A DNA stretch of 64,000 nt from Mycobacterium sp. 1245111.1 (GTDB lineage Bacteria > Actinomycetota > Actinomycetes > Mycobacteriales > Mycobacteriaceae), in contig NZ_LZLV01000102.1 of the NCBI RefSeq assembly GCF_001673405.1, forward strand, positions 28,065 to 92,064. The letters are read 5' to 3'. Positions 46,099 to 55,117 of the stretch are shown one piece after another. A program made the translations under genes and the position numbers. Within the stretch, counting starts at the first letter, position 1. Every line of letters starts with the position of its first letter. The notes under the pieces are model-generated. The model saw nothing but the letters and a program-made list of their open reading frames with translations. It did no database searches and was not told where the DNA came from.

Positions 46099-46956
46099 CT
46101 ACAGCAGGTCGGTGATGGTCTTCAGGCCGGCCTCGTAGAGCACCCCGGGGAGCATGCCGCCGTCGCACTCGATCGTCGTGCCGTTGACGAAGTCCGCCGT
46201 CCCGCCGGCCAGAAACACGCACACCCGGCCGACCTCTTCGGGCTCGCCGGCACGCTGCAATGGCACGGCGGCGAAATACTTTTCACCGGTCGGGTCGTCT
46301 TTCGGCAGCACGAACGACCGGAAGTTCTCGGTCATCGTCGGGCCCAGCGCGACGCAATTGACCCGGACCTTCGGCCCCCACTCCTGGGCCAGCGAACGGG
46401 TGAGCTGGTTCAGCCCGCTCTTGGCCGCGCCGTAGGACACCAGCGTCGGCGAGCCCGCCGGATGTCCGGCGCCGCTGGAGATGTTGATGATGCTCCCCAC
46501 CCCGTCCTGGGTCGCCATCTGCCGGTACACCCGGATGGCGAACCACAGGGGGCTGATCAGGTTCATCTGCACAGCGAACGCGTGAAACAGGGCGGTGCGC
46601 TCGAACTCGTTGTCGCTGGGTGGCGCGCCCTGAATGCGTTGCACCAGTTCGGGAATGCTCTCCACGTGCGGAGCCGGGACCGTCCCCCCGGCGTTGTTCA
46701 CCAGGATGTCGACACGGCCGTGGGCGCCCACCACGTCGGCGACGAAGGAGTCGATCGAGTGGTAGTCGCCTTGGTCGCAGACCCGCTGTGACGCCCGCGG
46801 CGCCCATTCGGCGTCGATGCCCGGTATGGCGTCGAGCGGCGACCGCGAGCAGCCGACTACGGTGGCACCCGCCCGCAGCAACTCGTGGGCGATGCCGACT
46901 CCGACTCCTCGGCTCGTGCCGGTGACGATCGCGACCTTGCCGTCGAGAATGCCCAT
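46099..46956 (-). CDS. Short-chain dehydrogenase/reductase
   Basis: 285 aa from the ATG at 46956 with GGAGGG 7 nt upstream; an in-frame ATG at 46974 is less well placed. Motifs are VTGTSRGVG, NNAGG, NISSGAG and YGAAK. An insertion around residues 100-130 (SIPELVQRIQGAPPSDNEFERTALFH) is longer than in most SDRs, and the GCSRS region suggests NADP. It diverges from the four-gene block at 47014, sharing the intergenic region, so joint regulation is possible. Confidence 0.9.
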   Translation of the reverse strand: MGILDGKVAIVTGTSRGVGVGIAHELLRAGATVVGCSRSPLDAIPGIDAEWAPRASQRVCDQGDYHSIDSFVADVVGAHGRVDILVNNAGGTVPAPHVESIPELVQRIQGAPPSDNEFERTALFHAFAVQMNLISPLWFAIRVYRQMATQDGVGSIINISSGAGHPAGSPTLVSYGAAKSGLNQLTRSLAQEWGPKVRVNCVALGPTMTENFRSFVLPKDDPTGEKYFAAVPLQRAGEPEEVGRVCVFLAGGTADFVNGTTIECDGGMLPGVLYEAGLKTITDLL

Positions 46957-47000
46957 GCGTCGACCCTCCGTCATCGTTGACAGTGACTGCCAGCTGGTCA

Positions 47001-47006
47001 TACTGT
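47001..47006 (+). promoter_or_regulatory. Candidate leaderless -10 hexamer for the 47014-49962 operon
   Basis: TACTGT lies 7 nt before the ATG at 47014 and favours it over the GTG at 47005. Confidence 0.45.
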
Positions 47007-47013
47007 GCCACGC

Positions 47014-48099
47014 ATGAGTAATCCCGCCAAGTTGCGCGTCGTCCAATGGGCTACCGGCGGCGTCGGGAAGGCCGCCATCGAATGCGTGCTCAACCATCCG
47101 CAGCTCGAGTTGGCCGGTTGCTGGGTGCACAGCGCCGCCAAACACGGCCGCGACGTCGGCGAGATCCTTGGCAGCACGGAAACATTGGGCGTCACGGCCA
47201 CTTCCAGCCTCGACGACGTGCTCGCGCTCGACGCCGACTGCGTGGTGTACAGCCCGCTCATTCCCAACGACGACGAGGTGATCGCGATCCTGCGATCCGG
47301 CAAGAACGTCGTCACGCCGGTTGGCTGGGTCTACCCCGATCCCGGTAACCCGCGCCACCAAGCGGTCGCCGACGCCGCCGTCGAAGCCGGGGTGACGCTG
47401 CACGGGTCCGGCATCCATCCCGGCGGCATCACCGAGCGTTTCCCGCTGATGATCTCGTCGCTGTGCTCGGCCGTCACCCACGTGCGCGCCGAGGAGTTCT
47501 CCGACATCCGCACCTACAACGCGCCAGACGTAGTGCGCCACATCATGGGCTTCGGCGGCACCCCGAAAGAAGCGATGGAAGGACCCATGGCCGGCCTGCT
47601 GGACGCCGGCTTCAAGCAGTCCGTGCGAATGATCGCCGACCACATGGGTTTTCGCATCGACCCGAACATCAGAACCATCCAGGACGTGGCGGTGGCCGCC
47701 GCCGAGATCGACTACGCGCCGTTCCCGATCACCAAGGGCAGCGTCGCCGCGCGCCGATTCCGTTGGCAGGCGCTGGTCGACGGCGAGCCGGTGATCACGG
47801 CCGCGGTCAACTGGTTGATGGGCGAGGAAAACCTCGATCCGGCCTGGGATTTCGGTGGTGTCGGCGAACGCTTCGAGGTCGAGGTCACCGGTGACCCGCC
47901 GGTGAAGCTCACTTTCAAGGGATTGCAGCCGGAGACGATCGCCGAGGGACTGGTGAAGAACCCCGGCGTGGTGGTCACCGCCAACCACTGCGTCAACGCC
48001 ATCCCCGACGTCTGCGCCGCCGAACCCGGCATCAAGACCTACCTGGACCTGCCGCTGTTCGCCGGTCGACCGGCCGTCGCTCTCGCGTCGAGTAGCTGA
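47014..48099 (+). CDS. DapB-like NAD(P)-dependent amine dehydrogenase-family protein
   Basis: 361 aa from the ATG at 47014. The N-terminal Rossmann fold (RVVQWATGGVGKAAI, VYSPLIPNDDEVIAILRSGKNVVTPVGW) resembles dihydrodipicolinate reductase. The remainder matches the actinobacterial group related to 2,4-diaminopentanoate dehydrogenase. Many paralogues occur in mycobacteria near lipid or steroid genes; the substrate is not known. It is the first gene of a coupled run, its TGA sharing one base with the next ATG. Confidence 0.85.
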   Translation: MSNPAKLRVVQWATGGVGKAAIECVLNHPQLELAGCWVHSAAKHGRDVGEILGSTETLGVTATSSLDDVLALDADCVVYSPLIPNDDEVIAILRSGKNVVTPVGWVYPDPGNPRHQAVADAAVEAGVTLHGSGIHPGGITERFPLMISSLCSAVTHVRAEEFSDIRTYNAPDVVRHIMGFGGTPKEAMEGPMAGLLDAGFKQSVRMIADHMGFRIDPNIRTIQDVAVAAAEIDYAPFPITKGSVAARRFRWQALVDGEPVITAAVNWLMGEENLDPAWDFGGVGERFEVEVTGDPPVKLTFKGLQPETIAEGLVKNPGVVVTANHCVNAIPDVCAAEPGIKTYLDLPLFAGRPAVALASSS

Positions 48100-48596
48100 T
48101 GGCCGTCCTGACCGACCTCTCGTTCTGCCACCTCGTCGTCGGCGTGACCGACATGGACCGCGCCTTGGCGTTCTACCGCGACGCGCTGGGCATGGACGTC
48201 GTCTTCGAAACCCTGATCTCTGGAGAGCCTTTCGACGCGGCGCTGCACGCGACGCGCCAACAGGAGGGCCGGGTGGTCGGCGGCCTGTTGGGCGGGCTGA
48301 TGGTCGAATTGCTGTCGCTGGGCGCCAAGCCCGCCACCGACAAACCGGTCCGACGCGGCATCACCGGAATCCAGAACATCTCGCTGTCGGTCGTCGACCT
48401 CGACGACACCCATCGCCGCATCCGCGCGGCCGGCTATGCGCCCGACCAGGATCCCTTCGAGATCGGCGGTGTGAGAATGTTTTTCGTCAAGGACCCGGAC
48501 GGAACCCCGGTCGAATTCATCGAACTACCCGGCGGTGCGCGCAGCACCTTTGAGATGCACCGTGGTGTGGCGCTGCGGATGGGACCGGCCGCATGA
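48099..48596 (+). CDS. Glyoxalase/VOC metalloenzyme-family protein
   Basis: 165 aa starting at the ATG of a TGATG junction. FCHLVVGVTDMDRALAFYRDALGMDVVFE gives the first module with a His metal ligand. The second module is GIQNISLSVVDLDDTHRRIRAAGY, then FFVKDPDGTPVEFIELPGG with the closing Glu ligand. It resembles extradiol dioxygenases, epimerases and glyoxalases; position between a dehydrogenase and an SDR suggests a catabolic step. Exact reaction unknown. Confidence 0.87.
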   Translation: MAVLTDLSFCHLVVGVTDMDRALAFYRDALGMDVVFETLISGEPFDAALHATRQQEGRVVGGLLGGLMVELLSLGAKPATDKPVRRGITGIQNISLSVVDLDDTHRRIRAAGYAPDQDPFEIGGVRMFFVKDPDGTPVEFIELPGGARSTFEMHRGVALRMGPAA

Positions 48597-49366
48597 GCTA
48601 CACCCACCCCGATTCGATGCGCGGCCACATCGCGATCGTCACCGGTGGCGCCCAGGGCGTCGGCAAAGGCATCGCCGCCGCGTTGCTCGAACGCGGTGCG
48701 GCGGTGCTGCTGGTCGACATCCAAGAAGAGAAGCTGGCCGCAACCACCGAGGAGTTGAGGGCGGCCGGCCGTGTCGAGCAACTGGTCGCGAACCTGCGCG
48801 ATCCCGAATCAGCCCACCGCATCGTCGCCAAAGCCGTCGACGTGTTCGGCGCCGTGCACGGACTGGTCAACAACGCGATCGCGACCAACGAGCCCAAGGC
48901 ATTCGCCGACATCACCGCAGAGGATTTCGCCCTCGGCCACGACGTCGGACCGCGGGCGAGCTTCCTGCTCATGCAGGCGGTATACCCGCTGATGGTCGAG
49001 GCGGGTGGCGGGTCGATCGTCAATCTCGGCTCGGGCACCGGCACCGGGGGAGAGCCGAAGTGGGGCGGATATGCCGCGGCCAAGGAAGCCATTCGCGGGT
49101 TGTCGAAAGTCGCTGCGCTGGAATGGGGCCGGGACAACATCCGCGTCAACGTGGTCTGCCCGTTCGCCGAATCCGACGGCGTGAAGCTGTGGAAATCGTT
49201 CGCTCCCAAGGAGTATGACAAGGCGGTGGGGCGCGTGCCGATGAAGCGGATCGGGCATGTCCGCGACGACGTGGGCGCGCTGGTGTCGTTTTTGCTCAGC
49301 GGCGATGCGACCTTCATCACCGGCCAAACCATCCACGTCGACGGCGGGATCGGCTGCTTTCGATGA
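48593..49366 (+). CDS. Short-chain dehydrogenase/reductase
   Basis: 257 aa joined to its neighbours by ATGA overlaps on both sides. Motifs are VTGGAQGVGKG, VDIQEE (Asp favours NAD), a variant NNAI for NNAG, NLGSGTGTGG carrying the Ser, and YAAAK. INVDGG-type ending HVDGGIGCFR. The Asn-Asn-Ala-Ile change is unusual but occurs in functional SDRs. Likely oxidises a hydroxy intermediate produced by the upstream enzymes. Confidence 0.9.
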   Translation: MSYTHPDSMRGHIAIVTGGAQGVGKGIAAALLERGAAVLLVDIQEEKLAATTEELRAAGRVEQLVANLRDPESAHRIVAKAVDVFGAVHGLVNNAIATNEPKAFADITAEDFALGHDVGPRASFLLMQAVYPLMVEAGGGSIVNLGSGTGTGGEPKWGGYAAAKEAIRGLSKVAALEWGRDNIRVNVVCPFAESDGVKLWKSFAPKEYDKAVGRVPMKRIGHVRDDVGALVSFLLSGDATFITGQTIHVDGGIGCFR

Positions 49367-49962
49367 CCGGGTCGCTGCGCGACCGGCAGCGGGCGCAAAT
49401 TCTGGCCGACATTCGTCGGGCCGCGTTCCGGCTGTTCGTCGAGCGTGGCTACGACGCCGTCACGACCGAGGAAATCGCTTCGGCCGCAGGGGTTTCGCCG
49501 CGGACTTTCTTTCGGTATGTGCCCGCGAAGGAAGAGCTTCTGCTGGCCCCGGTCCGGCACGGCGGCACCGCGATCGTCGCCCTGCTCCAAGAACGGCCGG
49601 CCGCCGAGCAGCCCGACGTGGCGCTGATCAACGCCATCATCACTCGCACCCGGTCGTTCGGTGTCGCCGACACCGAAGAGTGGCGGGCGGCACTGCTGGT
49701 TGCTCCCGATTTGCTCGGCAAGCTGACCGTGCATCTGCCCGCCGACAAGGAACGGGCAACCACGTTGATCGCCGCGCGGATGGGGGTCAACTCCGACAGC
49801 GATATGCGGCCGGCCCTGCTGGTGCAATTAGCCTTTGCGGCAGCCGATTTCGCGTTCCAGCAATGGGTCCGCCAATCGAGCAAGAAACCGCGGGCCCTCG
49901 GCCGTTACGTCACCGAGGCACTCGAGGCGGTCAAAAGCCCGCACTGGCAGCGCAAACGCTAG
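49363..49962 (+). CDS. TetR-family transcriptional regulator
   Basis: 199 aa. The N-terminal helix-turn-helix is textbook TetR: RRAAFRLFVERGYDAVTTEEIASAAGVSPRTFFRYVPAKEELL. The ligand domain (about residues 70-199) is helical and unclassified. The start overlaps the SDR stop as ATGA, so it is expressed with the enzymes and probably autoregulates the operon. Candidate targets are the 46957-47013 divergent region or the palindrome at 50848. Confidence 0.92.
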   Translation: MTGSLRDRQRAQILADIRRAAFRLFVERGYDAVTTEEIASAAGVSPRTFFRYVPAKEELLLAPVRHGGTAIVALLQERPAAEQPDVALINAIITRTRSFGVADTEEWRAALLVAPDLLGKLTVHLPADKERATTLIAARMGVNSDSDMRPALLVQLAFAAADFAFQQWVRQSSKKPRALGRYVTEALEAVKSPHWQRKR

Positions 49963-50348
49963 CAAGCGGCGGGATGGGACTCGCAGTACGGCGTCGTCCC
50001 CGGGAACTTGTACCGGTGAGCGACCACCCAGCGGTAGACGCCGTCTTCGATGAAACGAATGCCGGGAATTCGATAGACCGCCAACGGGATTCGGCTACCG
50101 ATCGCGGTGGAGAGCGCGGCATTGGCGGCCTCGGCGCCTTCGTACACCGTGCCGTTGGCGTCGATCCATCGCACCGCATCCAGCAGGCTGGTCGGCTCGA
50201 CGCCGAGGCGTTCGGCGACCCCAGGCCCTTGCAGGGGCTCGGCGTGTATCTTGCCGGTGCGATCGAATTTCAGCAGTAAATCCTTGGAGCGCGTGCACAT
50301 TCCACACGCTCCGTCGAAAAACAGCGTGCCGGTTGGTAGTGCGTTCAT
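49959..50348 (-). CDS. DCC (DUF393) thiol-disulfide oxidoreductase-like protein
   Basis: 129 aa from the ATG at 50348. LFFDGACGMCTRSKD carries the D-x-x-C-x-x-C motif of the DCC family, a thioredoxin-like fold of uncertain partner. The rest (GVAERLGVEPTSLLDAVRWI, GSRIPLAVYRIPGIRFIEDGVYRWVA) fits the family. It overlaps the upstream membrane protein gene by ATGA, and its stop overlaps the tetR stop region by 4 bp in convergent orientation. Confidence 0.87.
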   Translation of the reverse strand: MNALPTGTLFFDGACGMCTRSKDLLLKFDRTGKIHAEPLQGPGVAERLGVEPTSLLDAVRWIDANGTVYEGAEAANAALSTAIGSRIPLAVYRIPGIRFIEDGVYRWVVAHRYKFPGTTPYCESHPAAC

Positions 50349-50809
50349 CGCGGTACCTTCCGCCGTAGTTGCACTACCGAGCTTACGCCCGACGGGCAGC
50401 GAGCCCGCATGCCTGCGATTGCGAACACGATGCCGGTGCCGATCTCGGCCGCGGCGCTGACCCAGGAGAGCCACGTCACGTTGATGCGCGGGCCCGAGAC
50501 GAAGCTGTCCTGGATGGCGGGGAAGTAGTTGGGCAAAATGTGGGCGTAGGTGAACAGGACCGCGCTGCCGAAGCCGACGGCCATCGCCCATTGCGGAGCT
50601 CGATCGCGGCCGGTGAGCGCCATAACGACCGCGATCACGACGAACACGCCCTGAATCGTGCCCCCGACCATCACGGCCTGCGGTGACGCCGACATGCCGC
50701 GTCGGAGATGGTCGACGACGTGGACACCCCAACCAATGGCGAAAGCTATTGCCGCCCAGCGCAGATAACGCCCGGCAGAATCGGATGGCTGCGGAAGTCG
50801 AGTTGTCAT
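50345..50809 (-). CDS. Four-span membrane protein, hypothetical
   Basis: 154 aa. Hydrophobic spans are at about residues 15-33 (YLRWAAIAFAIGWGVHVVDHL), 45-64, 73-95 and 106-128. It is co-translated with the DCC protein (ATGA), suggesting a membrane redox pair. The divergent start is separated from the DUF3556 gene by 116 bp containing two palindromes. Confidence 0.82.
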   Translation of the reverse strand: MTTRLPQPSDSAGRYLRWAAIAFAIGWGVHVVDHLRRGMSASPQAVMVGGTIQGVFVVIAVVMALTGRDRAPQWAMAVGFGSAVLFTYAHILPNYFPAIQDSFVSGPRINVTWLSWVSAAAEIGTGIVFAIAGMRARCPSGVSSVVQLRRKVPR

Positions 50810-50847
50810 CGCGGATCACCGTCCTGTGTGCCTGCCCTCCGTTCTAC

Positions 50848-50864
50848 TACTACGTAACGTAGTA
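50848..50864. promoter_or_regulatory. Perfect inverted repeat in the divergent 50809/50926 promoter region
   Basis: TACTACG-TAA-CGTAGTA is a perfect palindrome with 7-bp arms and a 3-bp centre, about 40 bp upstream of either start. Its form suits a TetR- or MarR-type dimer. It is not the KstR sequence found 36 bp further on. Confidence 0.6.
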
Positions 50865-50899
50865 ATCAAGGGTTCTCGCGAGATTTGGGAACCATCCGG

Positions 50900-50915
50900 C
50901 TAGAACACGTTCTAG
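50900..50915. promoter_or_regulatory. Perfect KstR-type operator upstream of the DUF3556 gene
   Basis: CTAGAACACGTTCTAG is a perfect 16-bp palindrome whose core (50901-50914) fits TNNAACNNGTTNNA exactly. It overlaps the -10 hexamer TAGTCT at 50913-50918. Confidence 0.75.
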
Positions 50916-50918
50916 TCT
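50913..50918 (+). promoter_or_regulatory. Candidate leaderless -10 hexamer for the DUF3556 gene
   Basis: TAGTCT lies 7 nt before the ATG at 50926 and overlaps the KstR-type palindrome by 3 bp. Confidence 0.5.
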
Positions 50919-50925
50919 TGCCGCC

Positions 50926-52662
50926 ATGGGATTTCTGAAGCAGGACACCCCGCAGATCGACTTCGAGGAATGGAGCAAGGGCACCCGCTCCGAAAAGATC
51001 ATCCCGATGGCCCGGCACTGGGCTGAGGTGGGCTTCGGCACCCCCGTGCTGCTGCACCTGTTCTACGTCGTCAAGATCCTGCTCTACATCGTGGCGGGCT
51101 GGCTGGTGGCCCTGACCACGACCGGCACTGGAGGGCTCTCTGGCTTCACGAACGTCGCGCACTGGTACGCCGAGCCGATCGTGTTCGAGAAGGTCGTGCT
51201 CTTCACGATGCTGTTCGAGGTGGTCGGGCTCGGCTGTGGGTTCGGCCCGCTGAACAACCGCTTCTTCCCGCCGCTGGGTTCGATCCTGTACTGGTTGCGG
51301 CCCGGCACCATCCGGCTGCCCCCGTGGCCGGGCCGGATCCCGTTGACGAAGGGTGATAGTCGTACCCCGTTCGACGCGCTGCTCTACGGCGCGCTGCTGG
51401 CGCTGCTGACCATCGCGATCTTCTCCGACGGCACCGGCCCGATGCCGGCGCTGGGCACCGCGGTCGGCGTGCTGCCGGCGTGGCAGATCTGGGCGGTGCT
51501 GGGCGTGCTCGCGGTGCTGGGTCTGCGCGACAAGGTCATCTTCCTGGCCGCCCGCGGCGAGGTGTACGCCTCGTTCACGGTGGCGTTCCTGTTCGCCGGC
51601 TACGGGGTGGACCTCATCCTGGGAGCCAAGCTGGTGTGCTTGGTGATCTGGCTGGGCGCGGCCACGTCGAAACTGAACAAGCATTTTCCGTTCGTCATCT
51701 CGACGATGATGAGCAACAACCCGCTGTTTCGCACGAAATCCCTCAAACGCTCATTCTTCGAACACTTTCCAGACGACCTGCGACCCGGCTGGCGGTCGCG
51801 TTGGCTAGCCCACTTCAGCACGGCGATCGAGGGATTGGTGCCGTTGGTGTTGTTCTTCAGCCATGGTGGCTGGCCCACTGCGATCGCGGCATTCGTGATG
51901 CTGTGCTTCCACTTCGGGATCCTGTCGTCGATCCCGATGGGTGTGCCGCTGGAGTGGAACGTGTTCATGATGTTCAGCGTTCTCGCGCTGTTCGTCGGAC
52001 ACGCCTCGGTGGGGCTGAGCGACCTGACTACCCCGCTGCCGCTGCTGCTGCTGGCGGTCGTCGCGGGGACGGTGGTGACCGGAAACCTGTTCCCGCGCAA
52101 GGTGTCGTTCCTTCCCGGCATGCGCTACTACGCCGGCAACTGGGACACCACGCTGTGGTGCATCAAGCCGTTGGCCGAGGCGAAGATTGCCGAACGGATC
52201 GTCGCGATCGCGAGCATGCCGGCCGCGCAACTGGAGAAGTTCTACGGCAGCAAGGAAGCCGCGCAGATCCCGATGTACATGGGATATGCGTTCCGCGCGT
52301 TCAATACTCACGGCCGGGCGCTGTTCACCTTGGCGCACCGTGCGATGGCCGGCCAGAACGAGGACGACTACGTGCTGACCGACGGCGAGCGCGTCACCAG
52401 CACCGCCATCGGGTGGAACTTCGGCGACGGCCATTTCAGCAACGAGCAGCTGGTCGCCGCGCTGCAGAAGCGGTGTCACTTCGAACCGGGGGAGGTCCGC
52501 GTGGTGATGCTGGACGCTCAGCCGATCCACCGGCAGACCCAGCAATATCGGCTAGTCGACGCTGCCACAGGCGAATTCGAGCGCGGTTACGTCCGGGTGT
52601 CGGACATGGTGACCCGGCAGCCCTGGGACGACACCGTTCCGATTCACGTGGCGCAAGACTGA
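50926..52662 (+). CDS. DUF3556 multi-pass membrane protein
   Basis: 578 aa. A cytoplasmic N-terminus (QDTPQIDFEEWSKGTRSEKI) precedes about ten hydrophobic segments between residues 30 and 395. A soluble C-terminal domain of about 180 residues follows (AQLEKFYGSKEAAQIPMYMGYAFRAFNTHGRAL, GWNFGDGHFSNEQLV, RVVMLDAQPIHRQTQQY). The function of DUF3556 is unknown. It matches Rv1132 in length and in preceding metE (recalled). The promoter carries a perfect KstR-like box, so induction by sterol degradation is predicted. A strong hairpin follows the stop. Confidence 0.88.
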   Translation: MGFLKQDTPQIDFEEWSKGTRSEKIIPMARHWAEVGFGTPVLLHLFYVVKILLYIVAGWLVALTTTGTGGLSGFTNVAHWYAEPIVFEKVVLFTMLFEVVGLGCGFGPLNNRFFPPLGSILYWLRPGTIRLPPWPGRIPLTKGDSRTPFDALLYGALLALLTIAIFSDGTGPMPALGTAVGVLPAWQIWAVLGVLAVLGLRDKVIFLAARGEVYASFTVAFLFAGYGVDLILGAKLVCLVIWLGAATSKLNKHFPFVISTMMSNNPLFRTKSLKRSFFEHFPDDLRPGWRSRWLAHFSTAIEGLVPLVLFFSHGGWPTAIAAFVMLCFHFGILSSIPMGVPLEWNVFMMFSVLALFVGHASVGLSDLTTPLPLLLLAVVAGTVVTGNLFPRKVSFLPGMRYYAGNWDTTLWCIKPLAEAKIAERIVAIASMPAAQLEKFYGSKEAAQIPMYMGYAFRAFNTHGRALFTLAHRAMAGQNEDDYVLTDGERVTSTAIGWNFGDGHFSNEQLVAALQKRCHFEPGEVRVVMLDAQPIHRQTQQYRLVDAATGEFERGYVRVSDMVTRQPWDDTVPIHVAQD

Positions 52663-52694
52663 CGAGCAGTCCCCCGCTTGCGGGGGACTGCTCG
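52663..52694. terminator. Bidirectional hairpin between the DUF3556 gene and metE
   Basis: A 13-bp perfect stem, C-GAGCAGTCCCCC with its complement, and a 6-nt GCTTGC loop lie 1 nt after the DUF3556 stop and 8 nt before the metE stop. No U-tract follows, as is common for mycobacterial terminators. Confidence 0.8.
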
Positions 52695-52702
52695 CCGTGT
52701 GC

Positions 52703-54976
52703 CTACGCTCCTGCGCGGACTTCCTTGGCTGCGGCGACCAGGTTGGCCAGCGATGCGTTGACCTCGTCGGAGTTGCGGGTCTTCAGGCCGCAATCCGGAT
52801 TGACCCAAAGGCGTTCAGCCGGAACGGCTTTCAGAGCCCGGCGCAACGACTGGGTGATCTCGTCGGTGCTCGGCACCCGCGGTGAGTGGATGTCGTAGAC
52901 GCCCGGTCCGACGCTGTTCGAGAAGCCGGCCGAATTCAAGTCGTCGAGCACCTCCATCCGCGAGCGGGCCGCCTCGATCGAGGTGACGTCGGCGTCCAGG
53001 TCGGCGATGGCGCCGATCACCTCGCCGAACTCCGAGTAGCACAGGTGCGTGTGGATCTGCGTCGAGTCCGCGACACCCGACGTCGCCAGCCGGAACGCAC
53101 CGACCGCCCAATCCAGGTACGCCGGCTTGTCGGAGTCGCGCAGCGGCAACAACTCTCGCAGCGCGGGCTCGTCGACCTGGATCACGGCGATGCCGGCTTG
53201 CTGCAGGTCCACCGTCTCGTCACGGATCGCCAGTGCCACCTGGTTGGCGGTGTCGGCCAACGGCTGGTCGTCACGGACGAAGGACCACGCCAGGATCGTG
53301 ACCGGACCCGTGAGCATGCCCTTGACCGGCTTGTCGGTCAGCGACTGCGCGTACTTGGCCCACTCCACCGTCATCGGGTGCTGACGGATCACGTCGCCGA
53401 AGAGCACCGGCGGGCGCACGCACCGACTGCCGTAGGACTGCACCCAGCCGAGTTTGGTGGCGAAGAAGCCCTCCAATTGCTCGGCGAAGTACTGGACCAT
53501 GTCGTTGCGTTCCGGCTCACCGTGGACCAGCACGTCCAGGCCCAAGTCCTCCTGGAGCTTGATCACACCGGCGATCTCGGAGCGCATCCGCCTGGTGTAC
53601 TCGGCCTCGTCGATCTCACCGGCGACCAGCGCGGCGCGCGCCTTGCGGATCTCGACGGTCTGCGGGAACGACCCGATGGTGGTCGTGGGTAGCGGCGGCA
53701 GGTGCAAGCGGTCGTTCTGCGCTTCCCGGCGCTTGGCGGCCGGACCGCGTTCGCTGCCACCGGACTGTGCGATCGCGTCGAGCCGCTCACGCACTTTCCC
53801 GTTGTTAAGCCGCGGGTCTTTCTTGCGCGAGGCGACGGCGGCGTTGGACTGCGCGATCTCGTCGGCCACCGCGTCGCGACCCTCCTTGAGCGCCTTGGCC
53901 AACGTGGCGACCTCGTGCACCTTCTCGGCGCCGAAGGCCAGCCAGCCGCGCAGCGCGTCGTCCAGGTCGGTCTCCGGCTCGAGCGAGTACGGCACGTGCA
54001 GCGTCGAGCACGACGTGGATACCGCAACAGCCCCAACCGAACCCAACAGGCTGTCCAGCTTGCTCAGCGCCGACTGCAGGTCGGTGCGCCAGATGTTGCG
54101 GCCGTCGACCACGCCGGCGACCAGGGTCTTGTCGGCCAGCTCGGGGACCGTGACGATCGCGGTGTCGGGGCCGTAGACCAAGTCGACCCCGATCGCCTCG
54201 ATCGGGGTGCGGGCCAACGCTTGCAGAGCGGTGCCGGGGTCACCGAAGTAGGTGGCGACGTGGATGGCCGGGCGCTTCTTCGCTGCGCCCAGCGCGGTGT
54301 AGACCTTCTCCGCGAGCGCCGCGGCGTCGGTGTAGATATCGGTGACCAACACCGGCTCGTCGAGCTGGACCCACTCTGCGCCCTCGTCGGCGAGCTGACC
54401 CAGCAGGTCGATGTAAAGCGGCACCAGCTCGTCGAGGCGTTCGATCGGTGCACCCGCGCCGTCGACGGCCTTGCTCAGCAGCAGGAACGTCAGCGGGCCG
54501 ATGACCACCGGGCGGGCCGGAATGCCTTGGCTCTGGGCCTCTTTGAGTTCTGCGAGAACCTTCTCCGGGTGAAGCGAGAACGTCGTCTTCGGCCCGATCT
54601 CCGGGACGATGTAGTGGTAGTTGGTGTCGAACCACTTCGTCATTTCGAGTGGAGCGACGTCGCCGTTGCCGCGAGCGGCGGCAAAATAGCGGTCGAGGTC
54701 GTCGGCGACGGACTGCACCCGCTCGGGCAACGCACCGAGCAGGACCGCGGTGTCGAGCACCTGGTCGTAGTAGGTAAAGGTGTTCACCGGCACCGAGTCC
54801 AAGCCGGCACCGGTCAGCTGCGCCCAGGTGTCCTGGCGGATGGTGGCGGCGACCTTTTCCAGCTCCGCTCGACTGGTCTTGCCCTTCCAGTAGCTCTCGG
54901 TGGCGCGCTTGAGTTCGCGCTTCGGGCCGATGCGCGGAGAACCGGTAACGGTGGCGGTAAACGGTATTGCGGTCAC
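52703..54976 (-). CDS. metE: Cobalamin-independent methionine synthase
   Basis: 757 aa, the usual MetE length. It transfers a methyl group from 5-methyltetrahydropteroyl-triglutamate to homocysteine using zinc. The N-terminal repeat begins [25 protein letters not shown]. Zinc ligands are in [10 protein letters not shown] and NPDCGLKTR, with [11 protein letters not shown] supplying acidic residues. The GTG at 54976 is chosen because upstream codons belong to the riboswitch leader. Matches Rv1133c (recalled). Expression should fall when B12 is available. Confidence 0.97.
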   Translation of the reverse strand: MTAIPFTATVTGSPRIGPKRELKRATESYWKGKTSRAELEKVAATIRQDTWAQLTGAGLDSVPVNTFTYYDQVLDTAVLLGALPERVQSVADDLDRYFAAARGNGDVAPLEMTKWFDTNYHYIVPEIGPKTTFSLHPEKVLAELKEAQSQGIPARPVVIGPLTFLLLSKAVDGAGAPIERLDELVPLYIDLLGQLADEGAEWVQLDEPVLVTDIYTDAAALAEKVYTALGAAKKRPAIHVATYFGDPGTALQALARTPIEAIGVDLVYGPDTAIVTVPELADKTLVAGVVDGRNIWRTDLQSALSKLDSLLGSVGAVAVSTSCSTLHVPYSLEPETDLDDALRGWLAFGAEKVHEVATLAKALKEGRDAVADEIAQSNAAVASRKKDPRLNNGKVRERLDAIAQSGGSERGPAAKRREAQNDRLHLPPLPTTTIGSFPQTVEIRKARAALVAGEIDEAEYTRRMRSEIAGVIKLQEDLGLDVLVHGEPERNDMVQYFAEQLEGFFATKLGWVQSYGSRCVRPPVLFGDVIRQHPMTVEWAKYAQSLTDKPVKGMLTGPVTILAWSFVRDDQPLADTANQVALAIRDETVDLQQAGIAVIQVDEPALRELLPLRDSDKPAYLDWAVGAFRLATSGVADSTQIHTHLCYSEFGEVIGAIADLDADVTSIEAARSRMEVLDDLNSAGFSNSVGPGVYDIHSPRVPSTDEITQSLRRALKAVPAERLWVNPDCGLKTRNSDEVNASLANLVAAAKEVRAGA

Positions 54977-55117
54977 GGTTTTCGTCCATTCACTCGACGG
55001 GGTGGTCACCGCCAACGGACGCACAACCGATCCGGGGCAGCGCACACGGACACTGCAACCGTTACGGCCAGACGCCCATTCCACGAGGCGGTGAGCCGCC
55101 AGACGCGGCGCGCCCGG

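Noticed and set aside
46975..47988. Extension of the SDR frame upstream of 46974
   Set aside because: The frame is merely open antisense to the DapB-like gene; a ribosome site fixes the start at 46956.
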